A DNA stretch of 64,000 nt. It comes from Flavobacteriales bacterium. Its GTDB lineage: Bacteria > Bacteroidota > Bacteroidia > Flavobacteriales_D > Parvicellaceae. The stretch spans positions 310,001 to 374,000 of the forward strand of contig JACJZN010000008.1 in NCBI GenBank assembly GCA_020635565.1, written 5' to 3'. The position numbers were made by a program, and so were the translations under genes. Each line of letters starts with the position of its first letter. Within the stretch, counting starts at the first letter, position 1. The notes under the pieces were generated by a model that made no database searches, was not told the DNA's origin, and saw only the letters and a list, made by a program, of their open reading frames with translations. This document shows positions 16,295 through 25,640 of this stretch, piece after piece.

Positions 16295-18448
16295 TTACTT
16301 AATTCCGTGCATCAATTTCTTAATAGCAGGCCCTAGGAAGTAAATAATAACTCCCATTGAGGCTGGAACTATTGTGAAAATCAAGAAGAAAGTTGATAAT
16401 GAATATTCCGCTGTGATGTTTTCGATTTGACCACCAAGTTTAGCCGCTAATTTATTTCCGATTGCGATAGCTAAATAATACATGCCAAACATAAATGCGA
16501 TCATTCTAGCTGGAACTAATTTACTTACATAAGATAATCCAACAGGCGAGATACACAGCTCTCCAAGGGTGTGAAATAGGTAAGCCAATACTAGCCAAAC
16601 CATACTAACTTTTGCATCTCCTACCGCACCACTAGCCCCCCACGCTAATAATCCAAAACCAATAGCCATGATAATAAGTCCTAGTGCATACTTAGTAGTA
16701 GCGGATGGATTGTATTTGGATTCCCACCATTTTGAGAAGAATGAAGCAAATGCAATGATAAAGAAGGAATTTAGTATGCTGAACCAACTTGTTGTGACAG
16801 TTACTTGCTTGTCGTTAATCTGAACGACTTTAGCTGGAACTACTCCGTTATCATTCTCGGAGACATTTGGATTATTCCTACATTGCTCTAGCTTTTCTCC
16901 ATGAATATACCCGAATTTCTCCTTGGCATTATCCATGTGGATGATGAAAATGTCTTGACCAGCCTTTAATTTAGCAGGATCGCCTATGTCAATCTTAGCC
17001 ATTAATATTTCTTTATCAGCAGGAACTTTCATTGTTTCCGAAATTGGAACATGAACGAATTGTAGTTCTCCTTCATCGTTTTTTACTTGTTCACCGGTCT
17101 CTTCATCCATGACCGGTTCACCCAAATAGTAGCTGTATTCTACGTTATAAGAAAACGTATTGAAATCTCTATTTAGCATCCAAATAGCCAACCCCCATAG
17201 CCCAGCAAAACATACTACTAAGACCATGTTAGAATAAGGGATTTGTTTAAAGGTCTTTTTCCATAATAAATATAGAACCCATGTAATAATAGCTAATGGT
17301 ACGATGATCAAAGCAGCATTGATGATGTTGTAGATAGTTGCACTATCTCCCACTAGGACTCTATCTACAGAATCTCTCGCGAAGATTACCAAAGAAGTCG
17401 CTCCCTGTTCGAATGACATCCAGAAGAAAATGGTAAAGAAAGCAAAAATGATAAAGGCAAACATTCTATCCCTAACCTTAATATCGTATCTCAGTATTCG
17501 TGAAACTGTAAGATACAAGAATAATAGAAGACCTATGCTCACAATCACATTTTGTCCTGAAACCGTTCCAACTGTGAAAGGAAATAAATCAATTCCAGCA
17601 ATAGCAGACATTGGGTCGTTAATTAAATAGGCTAATCCTATTATTGATGTTACTGCCGTTAATACTTTGTCTACTAGTGTAAATGGGTTGCGTTTTGGTT
17701 CGTTACTATCGACAGATAGAGGAGTGTCAAGAATATCCTCAGAAACAGGTTCATTTTCAATTGAAACCGCAGGATTAACATCTTCTGGCGCCCCTTTTTT
17801 CGGAGGGTCTCCAATCTTACCGAACAGCGGTTTTGATAACCAAAATTGAATGGTACCTAAAAGCATAAATACTCCTGCCAATCCAAAACCGTAGCTCCAT
17901 CCGATCTTCTCAGCGAGATAACCACATAGCAACATCCCGAAAAAAGCTCCTGCATTAACTCCCATGTAATAGATCGTGAAGGCGCCATCTTTCTTCTCGG
18001 GTACATCTTTATACATTTCAGAGATTATCGCTGTCATGGTTGGTTTGAAGAATCCAGTTCCAAGTATTAATAATCCTAGACCTAGGTAAAGCGATAACTC
18101 TGTTTCTAATGCCATAGAAGCGTGTCCTAAGGTCATTAATAGAGCCCCAATTATAACAGACCATCTGTATCCAATATATTTGTCTGCAATCATCCCTCCA
18201 AGAATAGGAGTGAGATAAAGCATTCCTGCATACGTCCCAAATAAAGCTCCTGCATTCTCCACAGACCATTCCCATCCAGGATTATAACCAATGAGAGCCA
18301 TTGTTAAGAAATTTACCAATAATACTCTCATTCCGTAGAATGAGAATCTTTCCCACATCTCAGTAAAAAACAAGACAAATAATCCAGCCTTGTGGCCTAA
18401 TATATTTGCTTCAAAAATCGTAGGGGATTTTGTTTGTGTACTTGCCAT
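16295..18448 (-). CDS. POT family peptide transporter with large extra segment
   Basis: A 717-residue proton-coupled oligopeptide transporter of the inner membrane. The PTR2 signature is present: FFTEMWERFSFYGMR in TM1 (the ExxERF motif), DKYIGYRWS after TM2, FFKPTMTAIISEMY in TM4 and FWMSFEQGATS in TM7. It is about 200 residues longer than the paralogue upstream. The extra part lies between TM7 and the helix starting WFSILNSFFIIAFASFF, which aligns with TM8 of the paralogue. It contains two additional hydrophobic helices and a hydrophilic segment of about 120 residues rich in charged residues. A second linker between TM6 and the next helix is acidic. It is the second gene of an operon, 16 nt behind the shorter POT gene, and probably imports di- and tripeptides released by the peptidases encoded nearby. 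Confidence 0.92.
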   Translation of the reverse strand: MASTQTKSPTIFEANILGHKAGLFVLFFTEMWERFSFYGMRVLLVNFLTMALIGYNPGWEWSVENAGALFGTYAGMLYLTPILGGMIADKYIGYRWSVIIGALLMTLGHASMALETELSLYLGLGLLILGTGFFKPTMTAIISEMYKDVPEKKDGAFTIYYMGVNAGAFFGMLLCGYLAEKIGWSYGFGLAGVFMLLGTIQFWLSKPLFGKIGDPPKKGAPEDVNPAVSIENEPVSEDILDTPLSVDSNEPKRNPFTLVDKVLTAVTSIIGLAYLINDPMSAIAGIDLFPFTVGTVSGQNVIVSIGLLLFLYLTVSRILRYDIKVRDRMFAFIIFAFFTIFFWMSFEQGATSLVIFARDSVDRVLVGDSATIYNIINAALIIVPLAIITWVLYLLWKKTFKQIPYSNMVLVVCFAGLWGLAIWMLNRDFNTFSYNVEYSYYLGEPVMDEETGEQVKNDEGELQFVHVPISETMKVPADKEILMAKIDIGDPAKLKAGQDIFIIHMDNAKEKFGYIHGEKLEQCRNNPNVSENDNGVVPAKVVQINDKQVTVTTSWFSILNSFFIIAFASFFSKWWESKYNPSATTKYALGLIIMAIGFGLLAWGASGAVGDAKVSMVWLVLAYLFHTLGELCISPVGLSYVSKLVPARMIAFMFGMYYLAIAIGNKLAAKLGGQIENITAEYSLSTFFLIFTIVPASMGVIIYFLGPAIKKLMHGIK

Positions 18449-18464
18449 TAAATTGTTTTGTTTA

Positions 18465-20009
18465 TTAATGTTCGTTGTCTTCCGCTCCGTGAGTTAATCG
18501 CTTAAGGGGTTTTAGAAGCAGTATTACTAATAATCCAAATAATACTGTGAAAACTGTTATTCCAGCAAAAATCGTATATTCTCCTAATTCGGAAGAACTT
18601 TCACCAAGTATTCCTGCAACTTTTCCTCCTAATCCTGTTGCCGCAAAATATACCCCCATCATTAATGAAGCATATCTTACTGGGGCAAGTTTGGTGATGA
18701 ATGATAATGACACAGGAGATGAACTTAATTCACCAATAGTATGGAATAAATAAGCTAGAACTAACCATATCATGGAAGATTTACCATATGTATTATAATC
18801 AGTCACAGCGAAAACCATGAATATGAATCCAAGTCCCATTATAATTGTACCCATCGCCATCTTGAACAAGGCAGAAGCTTCTTTGTTTTTTAATTTTCTT
18901 TTAGCCCAGATATTAGCTACCCAAACAGCTAACAGAAGAATAAAACCTGCATTCAAACCTTGAAACATAGGAGTTGGTATTTCCCATCCAAAAAGTACTC
19001 TGTCTGTTTTTGTTTCCGTATATGTAGACATTAACCCTCCTGCTTGTTCAAATGCTCCCCAGAACACAATTACGATGAAAAATGATAATAGTAATACAAG
19101 AAATCTATCTTTCTGAATTTTTGATTCCAATGATTTGTATATCATCATGAGCATTCCTGTAACAAGTGAAATGAAAATAAAAAGGGCAACATATCCCCAC
19201 TTATCTACACTTGTAAAGGTGATTGCAGGTAAGAAAGAAACTGCCAACATAATCAGTACTATAACAAATTGAACTGGTGATTTAAGAAGATCAGAAAATA
19301 CCTTCATCAATGATTCACCTGATTTTTTATCCTCTAGGGTAGGTCTATTTCCAACCTCGGTAAGATATTTTTGTCCACCTAAGTAAAATAATAAGCCGAA
19401 CAACATAGCAATCCCTGCTGTTCCAAAACCGGCATGCCATCCCCATTCAGCAACAATTAAGCCAATAAATGTAGTTGCCAATAGTGATCCTAAATTAATG
19501 CCAATATAAAATATACTGAATCCTTTATCTCTTCTGATATCCCCTTGATTATAAAGTCCACCAACCATGGTCGAAATATTAGGTTTCAAACAACCAACTC
19601 CTAAAATGATTAGCCCAAGACCAGTAAAGAAAGCCCAAGTAGCTTCAACGGCAAGAATACCATGTCCAGCACAGAGTATTAGCGCACCAACGAGGACGGC
19701 TTGTTTCTGTCCTAGTAGTTTGTCAGCCAAGATTCCTCCTGGTATTGAAATGACATAAACTAACATCACATACCAGCCATATAGCATAAGTGCCTCTTTC
19801 TCTGTCCAACCCAATCCTGGTCCGTATTCATGAGTTGCACCGGCCATCATATAAATTACTAAGATGGCTCTCATTCCGTAATACGAAAATCTCTCCCACA
19901 TCTCTGTTAGAAACAAGACATATAAACCTACTGGGTGTCCAAAAAGTTCTTTGTGAGGAGTCTTAAATTCCCCGCTGTCCAATATATTTTGTTCTGAAAC
20001 CGTACTCAT
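18465..20009 (-). CDS. POT family peptide transporter
   Basis: A 514-residue POT/PTR2 transporter of usual bacterial length with about 14 hydrophobic helices. Motifs: FLTEMWERFSYYGMR in TM1, DKLLGQKQAVL after TM2, CLKPNISTMVGGLYNQGD in TM4, FWGAFEQAGG in TM7, and HTIGELSSSPVSLSF in TM10. These place it among proton-driven di/tripeptide symporters. It is the first gene of a two-gene operon with the longer paralogue. The divergent neighbour is an M1 aminopeptidase lipoprotein, with 187 bases between start codons that probably hold both promoters, so uptake and hydrolysis may be co-regulated; that is inference. Confidence 0.93.
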   Translation of the reverse strand: MSTVSEQNILDSGEFKTPHKELFGHPVGLYVLFLTEMWERFSYYGMRAILVIYMMAGATHEYGPGLGWTEKEALMLYGWYVMLVYVISIPGGILADKLLGQKQAVLVGALILCAGHGILAVEATWAFFTGLGLIILGVGCLKPNISTMVGGLYNQGDIRRDKGFSIFYIGINLGSLLATTFIGLIVAEWGWHAGFGTAGIAMLFGLLFYLGGQKYLTEVGNRPTLEDKKSGESLMKVFSDLLKSPVQFVIVLIMLAVSFLPAITFTSVDKWGYVALFIFISLVTGMLMMIYKSLESKIQKDRFLVLLLSFFIVIVFWGAFEQAGGLMSTYTETKTDRVLFGWEIPTPMFQGLNAGFILLLAVWVANIWAKRKLKNKEASALFKMAMGTIIMGLGFIFMVFAVTDYNTYGKSSMIWLVLAYLFHTIGELSSSPVSLSFITKLAPVRYASLMMGVYFAATGLGGKVAGILGESSSELGEYTIFAGITVFTVLFGLLVILLLKPLKRLTHGAEDNEH

Positions 20010-20161
20010 TCTTGAATTTTAAGAACCCCGAAAATAGTATTTTTATTTGTCTTAGAGGATTCTCAATCTGATTTATTTACCATCGGTAATTTTTAATGAT
20101 GAGTTGGACGAGATTATTTTACCGTAGGTCTATTTATCAAATCACAGCTGAGATTAATAGT

Positions 20162-20169
20162 TACTTTTG
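20162..20169 (+). promoter_or_regulatory. -7 element for the M1 peptidase gene
   Basis: TACTTTTG matches TAnnTTTG. The expected transcript begins near 20176, which excludes the TTG at 20167 as a start codon and supports ATG 20185 or 20197. Confidence 0.6.
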
Positions 20170-20196
20170 CGGAGTAAATTGAAAATGTTATATCCA

Positions 20197-22092
20197 ATGA
20201 AGTTGATTCAACTTTTATTAGCTTCTCTATTTGTAGTTAGTTTTAATTCTTGTGGAGAAAATACTGAAAATGCTGAGAATAATGAGGAAACAGCAGATGG
20301 TAATCAAGAAACTGTTGCTGAAGATATGTCAGTTCTAGATGAACATACGTTGAGCAATTATTTTGATGTAAAGACTACTCACTTGCATCTGGATATCGCT
20401 GTAAGTTTTGAAGAAAAAAAGATCAAAGGTTCTGTTACGCACACACTTGAGAATGTGAATGGTGTGAATGAAGTCATCTTCGATACAAAAGCACTGAACA
20501 TACTTGGTGTAACGACTGACGGTGGTAATCCCGCAAACTACGAAATGGGGGAGTACGATGAATTATTGGGTACACCGCTTAAAGTAGAGATCACTCCTGA
20601 GACGAAAACAGTTGAAATCGAGTATGAAACAACTGAAGGTACTGAAGCGTTGGATTGGTTAATGCCTGCTCAAACAGCGGGTAAGCAACAACCATTCATG
20701 TATACTCAGGGACAGTCGATCTTTACTAGAAGTTGGATTCCAGTACAGGGAACACCAGCAATCAGAATTACTTATAGTGCGCGTGTCCAAGTCCCAACTA
20801 GTTTAATGGCAGTAATGTCAGCTTCGAACCCGGTTCAAAAGAATGAAACAGGGATCTATTCATTTGATATGCCTCAACCTATTCCATGTTATCTTCTTGC
20901 TTTGGCTGTTGGTGATCTTGAATTTGCACCAATTGATTATAGAACTGGTGTTTACACCGAGCCTTCAATGCTGGAAGATTGTGCTTATGAGTTGGCTGAT
21001 ATGGGTAAAATGGTAAGCGCAGCTGAGAAATTGTATGGTAAATACTTGTGGGACAGATATGACGTGATCGTTTTACCTCCTAGTTTCCCTTTTGGAGGAA
21101 TGGAGAATCCAAGATTAACCTTTGCGACACCCACGATCATTGCTGGTGATAGAAGTTTAGTGGCATTGATAGCTCACGAACTCGCTCACTCTTGGAGTGG
21201 AAACCTGGTTACAAATTCTACTTGGAATGACTTCTGGTTGAATGAAGGTTTTACGGTTTATTTTGAAAGAAGAATCATGGAATCGCTATACGGCAAAGAT
21301 TACACAGATATGTTGGCTTTACTCGGATATCAGGATCTGATGAGAACAATGTCTGAGGAAGAGCCTGCGATGCAGAGTTTGAAATTAAATCTGATCAATA
21401 AACATCCGGATGATGCGATGTCTGACGTTGCTTATGAAAAAGGATATTTCTTTTTAAGGTTGCTAGAGCAGGTAGCAGGTAGAGATAATTTTGATGCCTT
21501 CCTTAAAGCTTATTTTGATGAACATAAGTTTCAAACCATTACCACAGAAGAGTTTGTAGAATATTTAAATACAAATTTGATCCAGCCGCATAACCTGACC
21601 GTGAATGTGGATGAGTGGGTGTATGGAGAAGGTGTTCCTGAAAATTGTCCTAAAGTAGTTAGTACCAGATTCAATGCTGTTGAAGCAAGTATCGAACAAT
21701 TCTATCAGTCAGGATCCGTTGAAAGCATTCAGGCTTCAGATTGGACCACCCATGAGTGGTTACACTTTATCAGACATCTAAAGGACAATACAACACCTTC
21801 GCAAATGGCAATGCTAGATGAAAAGTTTCATCTGACGCAGTCTGGTAATAGTGAGATTGCTGCTATCTGGTTTGAAAAGAGTATCAACTTTGGTTACGAT
21901 TCCATTGATAAAGAACTTGAAGCATTTTTGATCAAAGTTGGAAGACGTAAATTCCTGATGCCATTGTATACAGCATTGGCAGCAACTCCAGAAGGAAAGG
22001 AAAAAGCGTTAGCAATCTATGCAAAGGCCAGATCTAATTATCATTATGTATCGTTTAATTCGATCGACCAGTTATTGGGATATCAGCCTTAA
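20197..22092 (+). CDS. M1 family aminopeptidase lipoprotein (LTA4H-like)
   Basis: A 631-residue zinc aminopeptidase. ATG 20197 gives lipoprotein signal MKLIQLLLASLFVVSFNSC; ATG 20185 (four residues longer) is also possible. An acidic linker follows, then a beta-rich N-terminal domain with the substrate-end motif GGMENPRLTF. The zinc site is HELAH (His327, Glu328, His331) with the third ligand Glu350 in LNEGF, 18 residues on. The C-terminal helical domain (about 500-631) resembles that of leukotriene A4 hydrolase-type M1 enzymes. It should cleave N-terminal residues of peptides at the cell surface or in the periplasm. It diverges from the POT operon, fitting a peptide-use unit. Confidence 0.93.
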   Translation: MKLIQLLLASLFVVSFNSCGENTENAENNEETADGNQETVAEDMSVLDEHTLSNYFDVKTTHLHLDIAVSFEEKKIKGSVTHTLENVNGVNEVIFDTKALNILGVTTDGGNPANYEMGEYDELLGTPLKVEITPETKTVEIEYETTEGTEALDWLMPAQTAGKQQPFMYTQGQSIFTRSWIPVQGTPAIRITYSARVQVPTSLMAVMSASNPVQKNETGIYSFDMPQPIPCYLLALAVGDLEFAPIDYRTGVYTEPSMLEDCAYELADMGKMVSAAEKLYGKYLWDRYDVIVLPPSFPFGGMENPRLTFATPTIIAGDRSLVALIAHELAHSWSGNLVTNSTWNDFWLNEGFTVYFERRIMESLYGKDYTDMLALLGYQDLMRTMSEEEPAMQSLKLNLINKHPDDAMSDVAYEKGYFFLRLLEQVAGRDNFDAFLKAYFDEHKFQTITTEEFVEYLNTNLIQPHNLTVNVDEWVYGEGVPENCPKVVSTRFNAVEASIEQFYQSGSVESIQASDWTTHEWLHFIRHLKDNTTPSQMAMLDEKFHLTQSGNSEIAAIWFEKSINFGYDSIDKELEAFLIKVGRRKFLMPLYTALAATPEGKEKALAIYAKARSNYHYVSFNSIDQLLGYQP

Positions 22093-22160
22093 GACTATAT
22101 TTAGCATTTTTTAACTTTCCTCTTGGACAATATTCTGAGTGGAAAAGTGTTTTTTATTTT

Positions 22161-22179
22161 TAACTTTGAAACACAAAGT
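22161..22179 (+). promoter_or_regulatory. Operator 1: ACTTTG-N5-CAAAGT over a -7 element
   Basis: TAACTTTG (22161-22168) matches the -7 box and its last six bases are the left arm of a perfect inverted repeat, ACTTTG-AAACA-CAAAGT (22163-22179). It begins 25 nt before the ATG at 22188. A repressor bound here would block the promoter. Confidence 0.75.
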
Positions 22180-22187
22180 CCTTTTGT

Positions 22188-22832
22188 ATGGAAGAAAATA
22201 AAAAACACTTAGATGATCTTTTGCACATCAGAAGCATGATGGAGCGATCATCACGTTTCCTATCTTTAAGTGGATTATCTGGAGTCTTTGCCGGAATCTA
22301 TGCGATTATTGGTGCGGCAATCGTTTATTTTGATTTTCAAGCCGGAAGCCTGACCTATTCGGAATACGTCCGATCAACAGCAGGAGCAGAAAATCAAGAT
22401 AAAAAATTGATGTTTCTAGTAGCTATTGCTTTAATGGTACTCTTATCAAGTTTGGTAACAGGGTACCTTTTTACTTCAAGGAAAGCAAAGAAACAAGGTT
22501 TGAAAATTTGGGACAAAAGCGCCAAACGAATGATGTTGAATTTGTTCTTTCCATTGTTTGCTGGAGGAGTACTTTGTTTGGTAATGATGCATCACGGACT
22601 ATTAGGTATGGTAGCTCCCTTGACGCTGATCTTTTATGGATTGGGACTGTATGGAAGTAGTAAATACTCTTTTGTAGAGTTAAAATATTTGGGGATTTCT
22701 GAAGTGTTGTTAGGATTGGCATCCGCTTATTTCTACGGGAAAGGACTGTTATTCTGGACCATTGGATTTGGATTATTGCACATCATTTATGGATCATTAA
22801 TGTATTTTAAATACGAAAAACCTGCAAAGTAA
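22188..22832 (+). CDS. Membrane protein, unknown function, first gene of operon
   Basis: A 214-residue protein with an N-terminal amphipathic helix (HLDDLLHIRSMMERSSRF) and about six hydrophobic segments: SGLSGVFAGIYAIIGAAIVYF, FLVAIALMVLLSSLVTGYLF, LFFPLFAGGVLCLVMM, LTLIFYGLGLYG and two near the C-terminus. There is no signal peptide. It precedes the winged-helix regulator gene by 6 nt, so both are made from operator 1. Proteins of this kind next to small winged-helix regulators are common in Flavobacteriia but I know no function. It may modulate the regulator from the membrane; that is speculation. Confidence 0.8.
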   Translation: MEENKKHLDDLLHIRSMMERSSRFLSLSGLSGVFAGIYAIIGAAIVYFDFQAGSLTYSEYVRSTAGAENQDKKLMFLVAIALMVLLSSLVTGYLFTSRKAKKQGLKIWDKSAKRMMLNLFFPLFAGGVLCLVMMHHGLLGMVAPLTLIFYGLGLYGSSKYSFVELKYLGISEVLLGLASAYFYGKGLLFWTIGFGLLHIIYGSLMYFKYEKPAK

Positions 22833-22838
22833 AATTTA

Positions 22839-23132
22839 ATGCAAGGATTCAATCAGTTAAATAAAGCTTTTGAAAGTAGGGTGAGGCTGGGTATCATGTC
22901 AATACTTCTGGTGAATGACTGGGTCAATTATACGGATATGAAAGATACCCTGGGTTTAACGGACGGTAACTTGGCAAGTCATGTTTCGTCATTGGAAAAG
23001 TTAGAATACATTCAGGTTCGAAAGGAATTTGTTGGTAAAAAACCTCAGACCAGCTATGCTGCTACACAGCTTGGAAAACTTGAATTTCAGAAGCATATTG
23101 ACGGGTTGGAAAGATTGCTAAAAGGGAGTTAA
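22839..23132 (+). CDS. Winged-helix transcriptional regulator (HTH_34-like)
   Basis: A 97-residue protein that is a single winged-helix DNA-binding domain: FESRVRLGIMSILLVNDWVN, then the recognition region TLGLTDGNLASHVSSLEKL, and the wing VRKEFVGKKPQTSYAATQLG. The LTDGNLASHVSSLEK pattern and length match the MarR/PadR-like winged helix family (PF13601). It should bind as a dimer to palindromic DNA. Two copies of ACTTTG-N5-CAAAGT lie at the same distance upstream of the operon start and of the next transcription unit, and are the obvious candidate sites for this regulator. It has no effector domain, so the signal is unclear. Confidence 0.9.
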   Translation: MQGFNQLNKAFESRVRLGIMSILLVNDWVNYTDMKDTLGLTDGNLASHVSSLEKLEYIQVRKEFVGKKPQTSYAATQLGKLEFQKHIDGLERLLKGS

Positions 23133-23149
23133 AATTTTTTTACTTATAA

Positions 23150-23166
23150 ACTTTGAAAAGCAAAGT
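23150..23166 (+). promoter_or_regulatory. Operator 2: ACTTTG-N5-CAAAGT
   Basis: A perfect inverted repeat, ACTTTG-AAAAG-CAAAGT, beginning 25 nt before the ATG at 23175, the same spacing as operator 1. AAACTTTG here is a near match to TAnnTTTG. Confidence 0.75.
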
Positions 23167-23174
23167 ACTTTTTT

Positions 23175-23555
23175 ATGGAAACTATATTTTTATTTGTCTT
23201 TTTATACGGTATCCTTTGGTTTGCGACAATGTTCATGTTGATTTCAAAGGACAAGATCATGAACAGGATTTTTCAAATCGGCCACAGCTTTTATTTTGTC
23301 CTGTTCTGCTTGATATTCTATTTACACGGAACCTTTTATATACCATTTCACTTGTTGGCGGGACTACAGATGGTTTCATCCTTATTTTTTGCCTACCGAT
23401 ATGTTATAAGCAGAAGGGCAGATCCAGAAGATAATGTGAAGATCCCTCTGGAGGAACAATTGGTGCCAGAAGTCCGAAAGAATATTACACAGTTCAAAAA
23501 AACTATTAACAGCGTATTCAATAATCATTCACAACAAAATAATCAAGAACTATGA
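23175..23555 (+). CDS. Small membrane protein, unknown function
   Basis: A 126-residue protein with about three to four hydrophobic helices (FLFVFLYGILWFATMFML, SFYFVLFCLIFYLHGTFY, HLLAGLQMVSSLFFAY) and a charged C-terminal tail (about 85-126). There is no signal peptide. It starts the second transcription unit of the operon under operator 2 and its 3' end overlaps the next gene by 4 nt (ATGA type). I do not recognise a family. Its position before the DUF4173 gene suggests it is a partner of that protein. Confidence 0.7.
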   Translation: METIFLFVFLYGILWFATMFMLISKDKIMNRIFQIGHSFYFVLFCLIFYLHGTFYIPFHLLAGLQMVSSLFFAYRYVISRRADPEDNVKIPLEEQLVPEVRKNITQFKKTINSVFNNHSQQNNQEL

Positions 23556-25006
23556 AAACAACAGACAAGATCATTTTGATCTCCGGACTATTGTTCGGAA
23601 TCTTATTTTACCAGCAGGCGGCAGGGATTAATTTTTTTATTTTTTCCTTACTGCAGGTAGTTGGGATATTTTTCACCACTCCTAAAGAACGGAAGACCAG
23701 AAACTGGTGGTTGGTGTTTGCAGGAGCCAATTTATCAGCTTTGGGGATTTTAATGTACGGATCTCTTTTGGGTGTCTGGACGAATTTTATCTCACTATTT
23801 GTGTTAGCCAGTATCTCCATTGAACCAAAATCTTCTTTAGTGATTACCTTGTTTCATAATCTTTATACTGTGTCTTCTGGAGTGGTGCATATCATGACCG
23901 ATCTGGTGCTAAAGGTGATGGAAACTTCAGGTTGGAAAAGACAATCCCGATTTTTTAAGAATATGGTTATTGTAGTCGTTAGTTTTGGGATTGCCATGAT
24001 ATTTGTGGTGCTCTACAGAAACTCGAATGTAGCATTCAAAGATCTAACGAACAGAATAGACCTTTCCTTTATTTCATTGGAGTGGATCATTTTTACAATG
24101 TTCGGATACTATCTAGTCTACTTGATGTATCGTCCTCGCAATATTGCTATGATACATAGTTATGATCTGGAAGCAGAGGATGTTTTGGATAATGAAAAAC
24201 AAGGACTGACAGCTAAGTGGCTTTCCATCCAAAGCGAACAAACTTGGGCAAATACGCTTCTGACCATGCTTAATGTTGTTCTGTTGGTTGTTCTGGGTAC
24301 TGAGTTAACTTACGAACTAGGACTGAGTGCTCTCAATGAAAAAGTCGGGTATAGTGAAAATGTACATACAGGTGTGAATGCGTTGATATTTTCGATTATT
24401 CTAGCGGTGGCTCTGATTTTGTTCTTCTTTCAAGGTAGATTAAATTTTGTAAAAGAAAATACATTCCTGCGAGCAATGGCATTGATATGGGTAGCTCAGA
24501 ATGTATTATTGGTAATGCTTACAGGATACAAGAACTGGATCTATGTGGAGGAATATTTTTTAACTTACAAGAGGATAGGGGTTTTTATTTATCTGATCTG
24601 TTGTCTTGTTGGGTTGATCTATACTTATCTCAAAGTGTCTGATGCCAAATCGAATTGGTATTTAGTTCGTAGAGTGGGGTGGACCATTTATGCAGTATTG
24701 TTAATCACTCCGATTATAGACTGGGATCATCTGATCATCAACTACAATTTTTCGAAAGCGGAAACCAAACGAGAACATTTAGATGTAAACTATTTGTTGA
24801 CCCTTCCCGCTGCAAATTATCCTTTGATTTTTGAAAAGTTAGAACCTTATAAAGATTTATTTCCTGAGCAGTGGCAAGAAAGAAATTACTATCTCGGTAA
24901 GTTGTATCGTCAAGCGAATGAACAAGACTGGCGTTCATTTAATTTCCGAACTTTTCATGCGGTTCACGCAGCGAATAATAACAAATATATAAGCTATGAA
25001 TACTAG
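23552..25006 (+). CDS. DUF4173/DUF4153 family polytopic membrane protein
   Basis: A 484-residue protein with roughly a dozen transmembrane segments. The stretch from ENTFLRAMALIWVAQNVLL to YFLTYKRIGVFIYLICCLVG contains the LTYKRIGV motif typical of DUF4173 proteins. A soluble C-terminal part (about 410-484) contains LPAANYPLIFEKLEPY. Function is unknown; relatives occur with small winged-helix regulators in many Firmicutes and Bacteroidota. It overlaps the preceding gene by 4 nt and the next by 11 nt, so translation is coupled in the unit. Confidence 0.85.
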   Translation: MKTTDKIILISGLLFGILFYQQAAGINFFIFSLLQVVGIFFTTPKERKTRNWWLVFAGANLSALGILMYGSLLGVWTNFISLFVLASISIEPKSSLVITLFHNLYTVSSGVVHIMTDLVLKVMETSGWKRQSRFFKNMVIVVVSFGIAMIFVVLYRNSNVAFKDLTNRIDLSFISLEWIIFTMFGYYLVYLMYRPRNIAMIHSYDLEAEDVLDNEKQGLTAKWLSIQSEQTWANTLLTMLNVVLLVVLGTELTYELGLSALNEKVGYSENVHTGVNALIFSIILAVALILFFFQGRLNFVKENTFLRAMALIWVAQNVLLVMLTGYKNWIYVEEYFLTYKRIGVFIYLICCLVGLIYTYLKVSDAKSNWYLVRRVGWTIYAVLLITPIIDWDHLIINYNFSKAETKREHLDVNYLLTLPAANYPLIFEKLEPYKDLFPEQWQERNYYLGKLYRQANEQDWRSFNFRTFHAVHAANNNKYISYEY

Positions 25007-25640
25007 TAAATTGACACAACGCGAGATCTTTCTTCTACTAGGAGGAATGACCGCAATTGCATTCTTGCTGTTGCTGTTTAGAATTCGTATCGAAGGCAAT
25101 TTTAGATATCTGTTTTTGGTTTGGAATTTATTTCTGGCTTATGTGCCCATTGGATTCGTGATGATTTATAACAAACTTGAAAAGAACAGAATTTCCAAAT
25201 CATTGATGTTAGGGAGTTGGTTGCTGTTTTTTCCAAATGCACCCTATATTTTAACAGACTTTATTCACTTACAGCATCACTTTTCCGTTTTGGATCTATT
25301 GATCGTAGCTTTTTATGCTGTTTTAGGTTTGATAGCAGGATTCTATTCACTAAGGATGATCCATAAAGATGCTCAATTATTGAATAGAAGATGGAGTATA
25401 CCTTTTCTGTTCTTTATTACGAGTATTGGCGTTTATTTGGGTCGAATACTTAGATGGAATAGTTGGGATATCGTTCATCAGCCTCTTCAGATCTTTAAAG
25501 ATGGATTGGATCTGTTTATTCATCCCATCCAAAACGGATGGTCGCTTGCCTTTGTTCTGATATTTACATTATTTTTGATGTTAACCTACTCAGGTTTTCG
25601 TAAGGTTTTACAACGAATCCATGAAGAAAAAGAAATTTAG
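24996..25640 (+). CDS. DUF1361 family membrane protein
   Basis: A 214-residue membrane protein with about seven hydrophobic helices. The motif LLFFPNAPYILTDFIHLQ (about 72-89) is the DUF1361 hallmark, and SIGVYLGRILRWNSWDI is a second conserved loop. No enzymatic activity is known for the family. It overlaps the DUF4173 gene by 11 nt and the diacylglycerol kinase gene by 20 nt, which points to tight translational coupling and a common membrane role, perhaps in lipid turnover given its downstream partner. Confidence 0.87.
   Translation: MNTSKLTQREIFLLLGGMTAIAFLLLLFRIRIEGNFRYLFLVWNLFLAYVPIGFVMIYNKLEKNRISKSLMLGSWLLFFPNAPYILTDFIHLQHHFSVLDLLIVAFYAVLGLIAGFYSLRMIHKDAQLLNRRWSIPFLFFITSIGVYLGRILRWNSWDIVHQPLQIFKDGLDLFIHPIQNGWSLAFVLIFTLFLMLTYSGFRKVLQRIHEEKEI

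Noticed and set aside
23153..23434. A 93-codon frame overlapping the small membrane protein gene
   Set aside because: It starts within operator 2, lacks a plausible signal, and the frame at 23175 has correct operator spacing and couples to the next gene.
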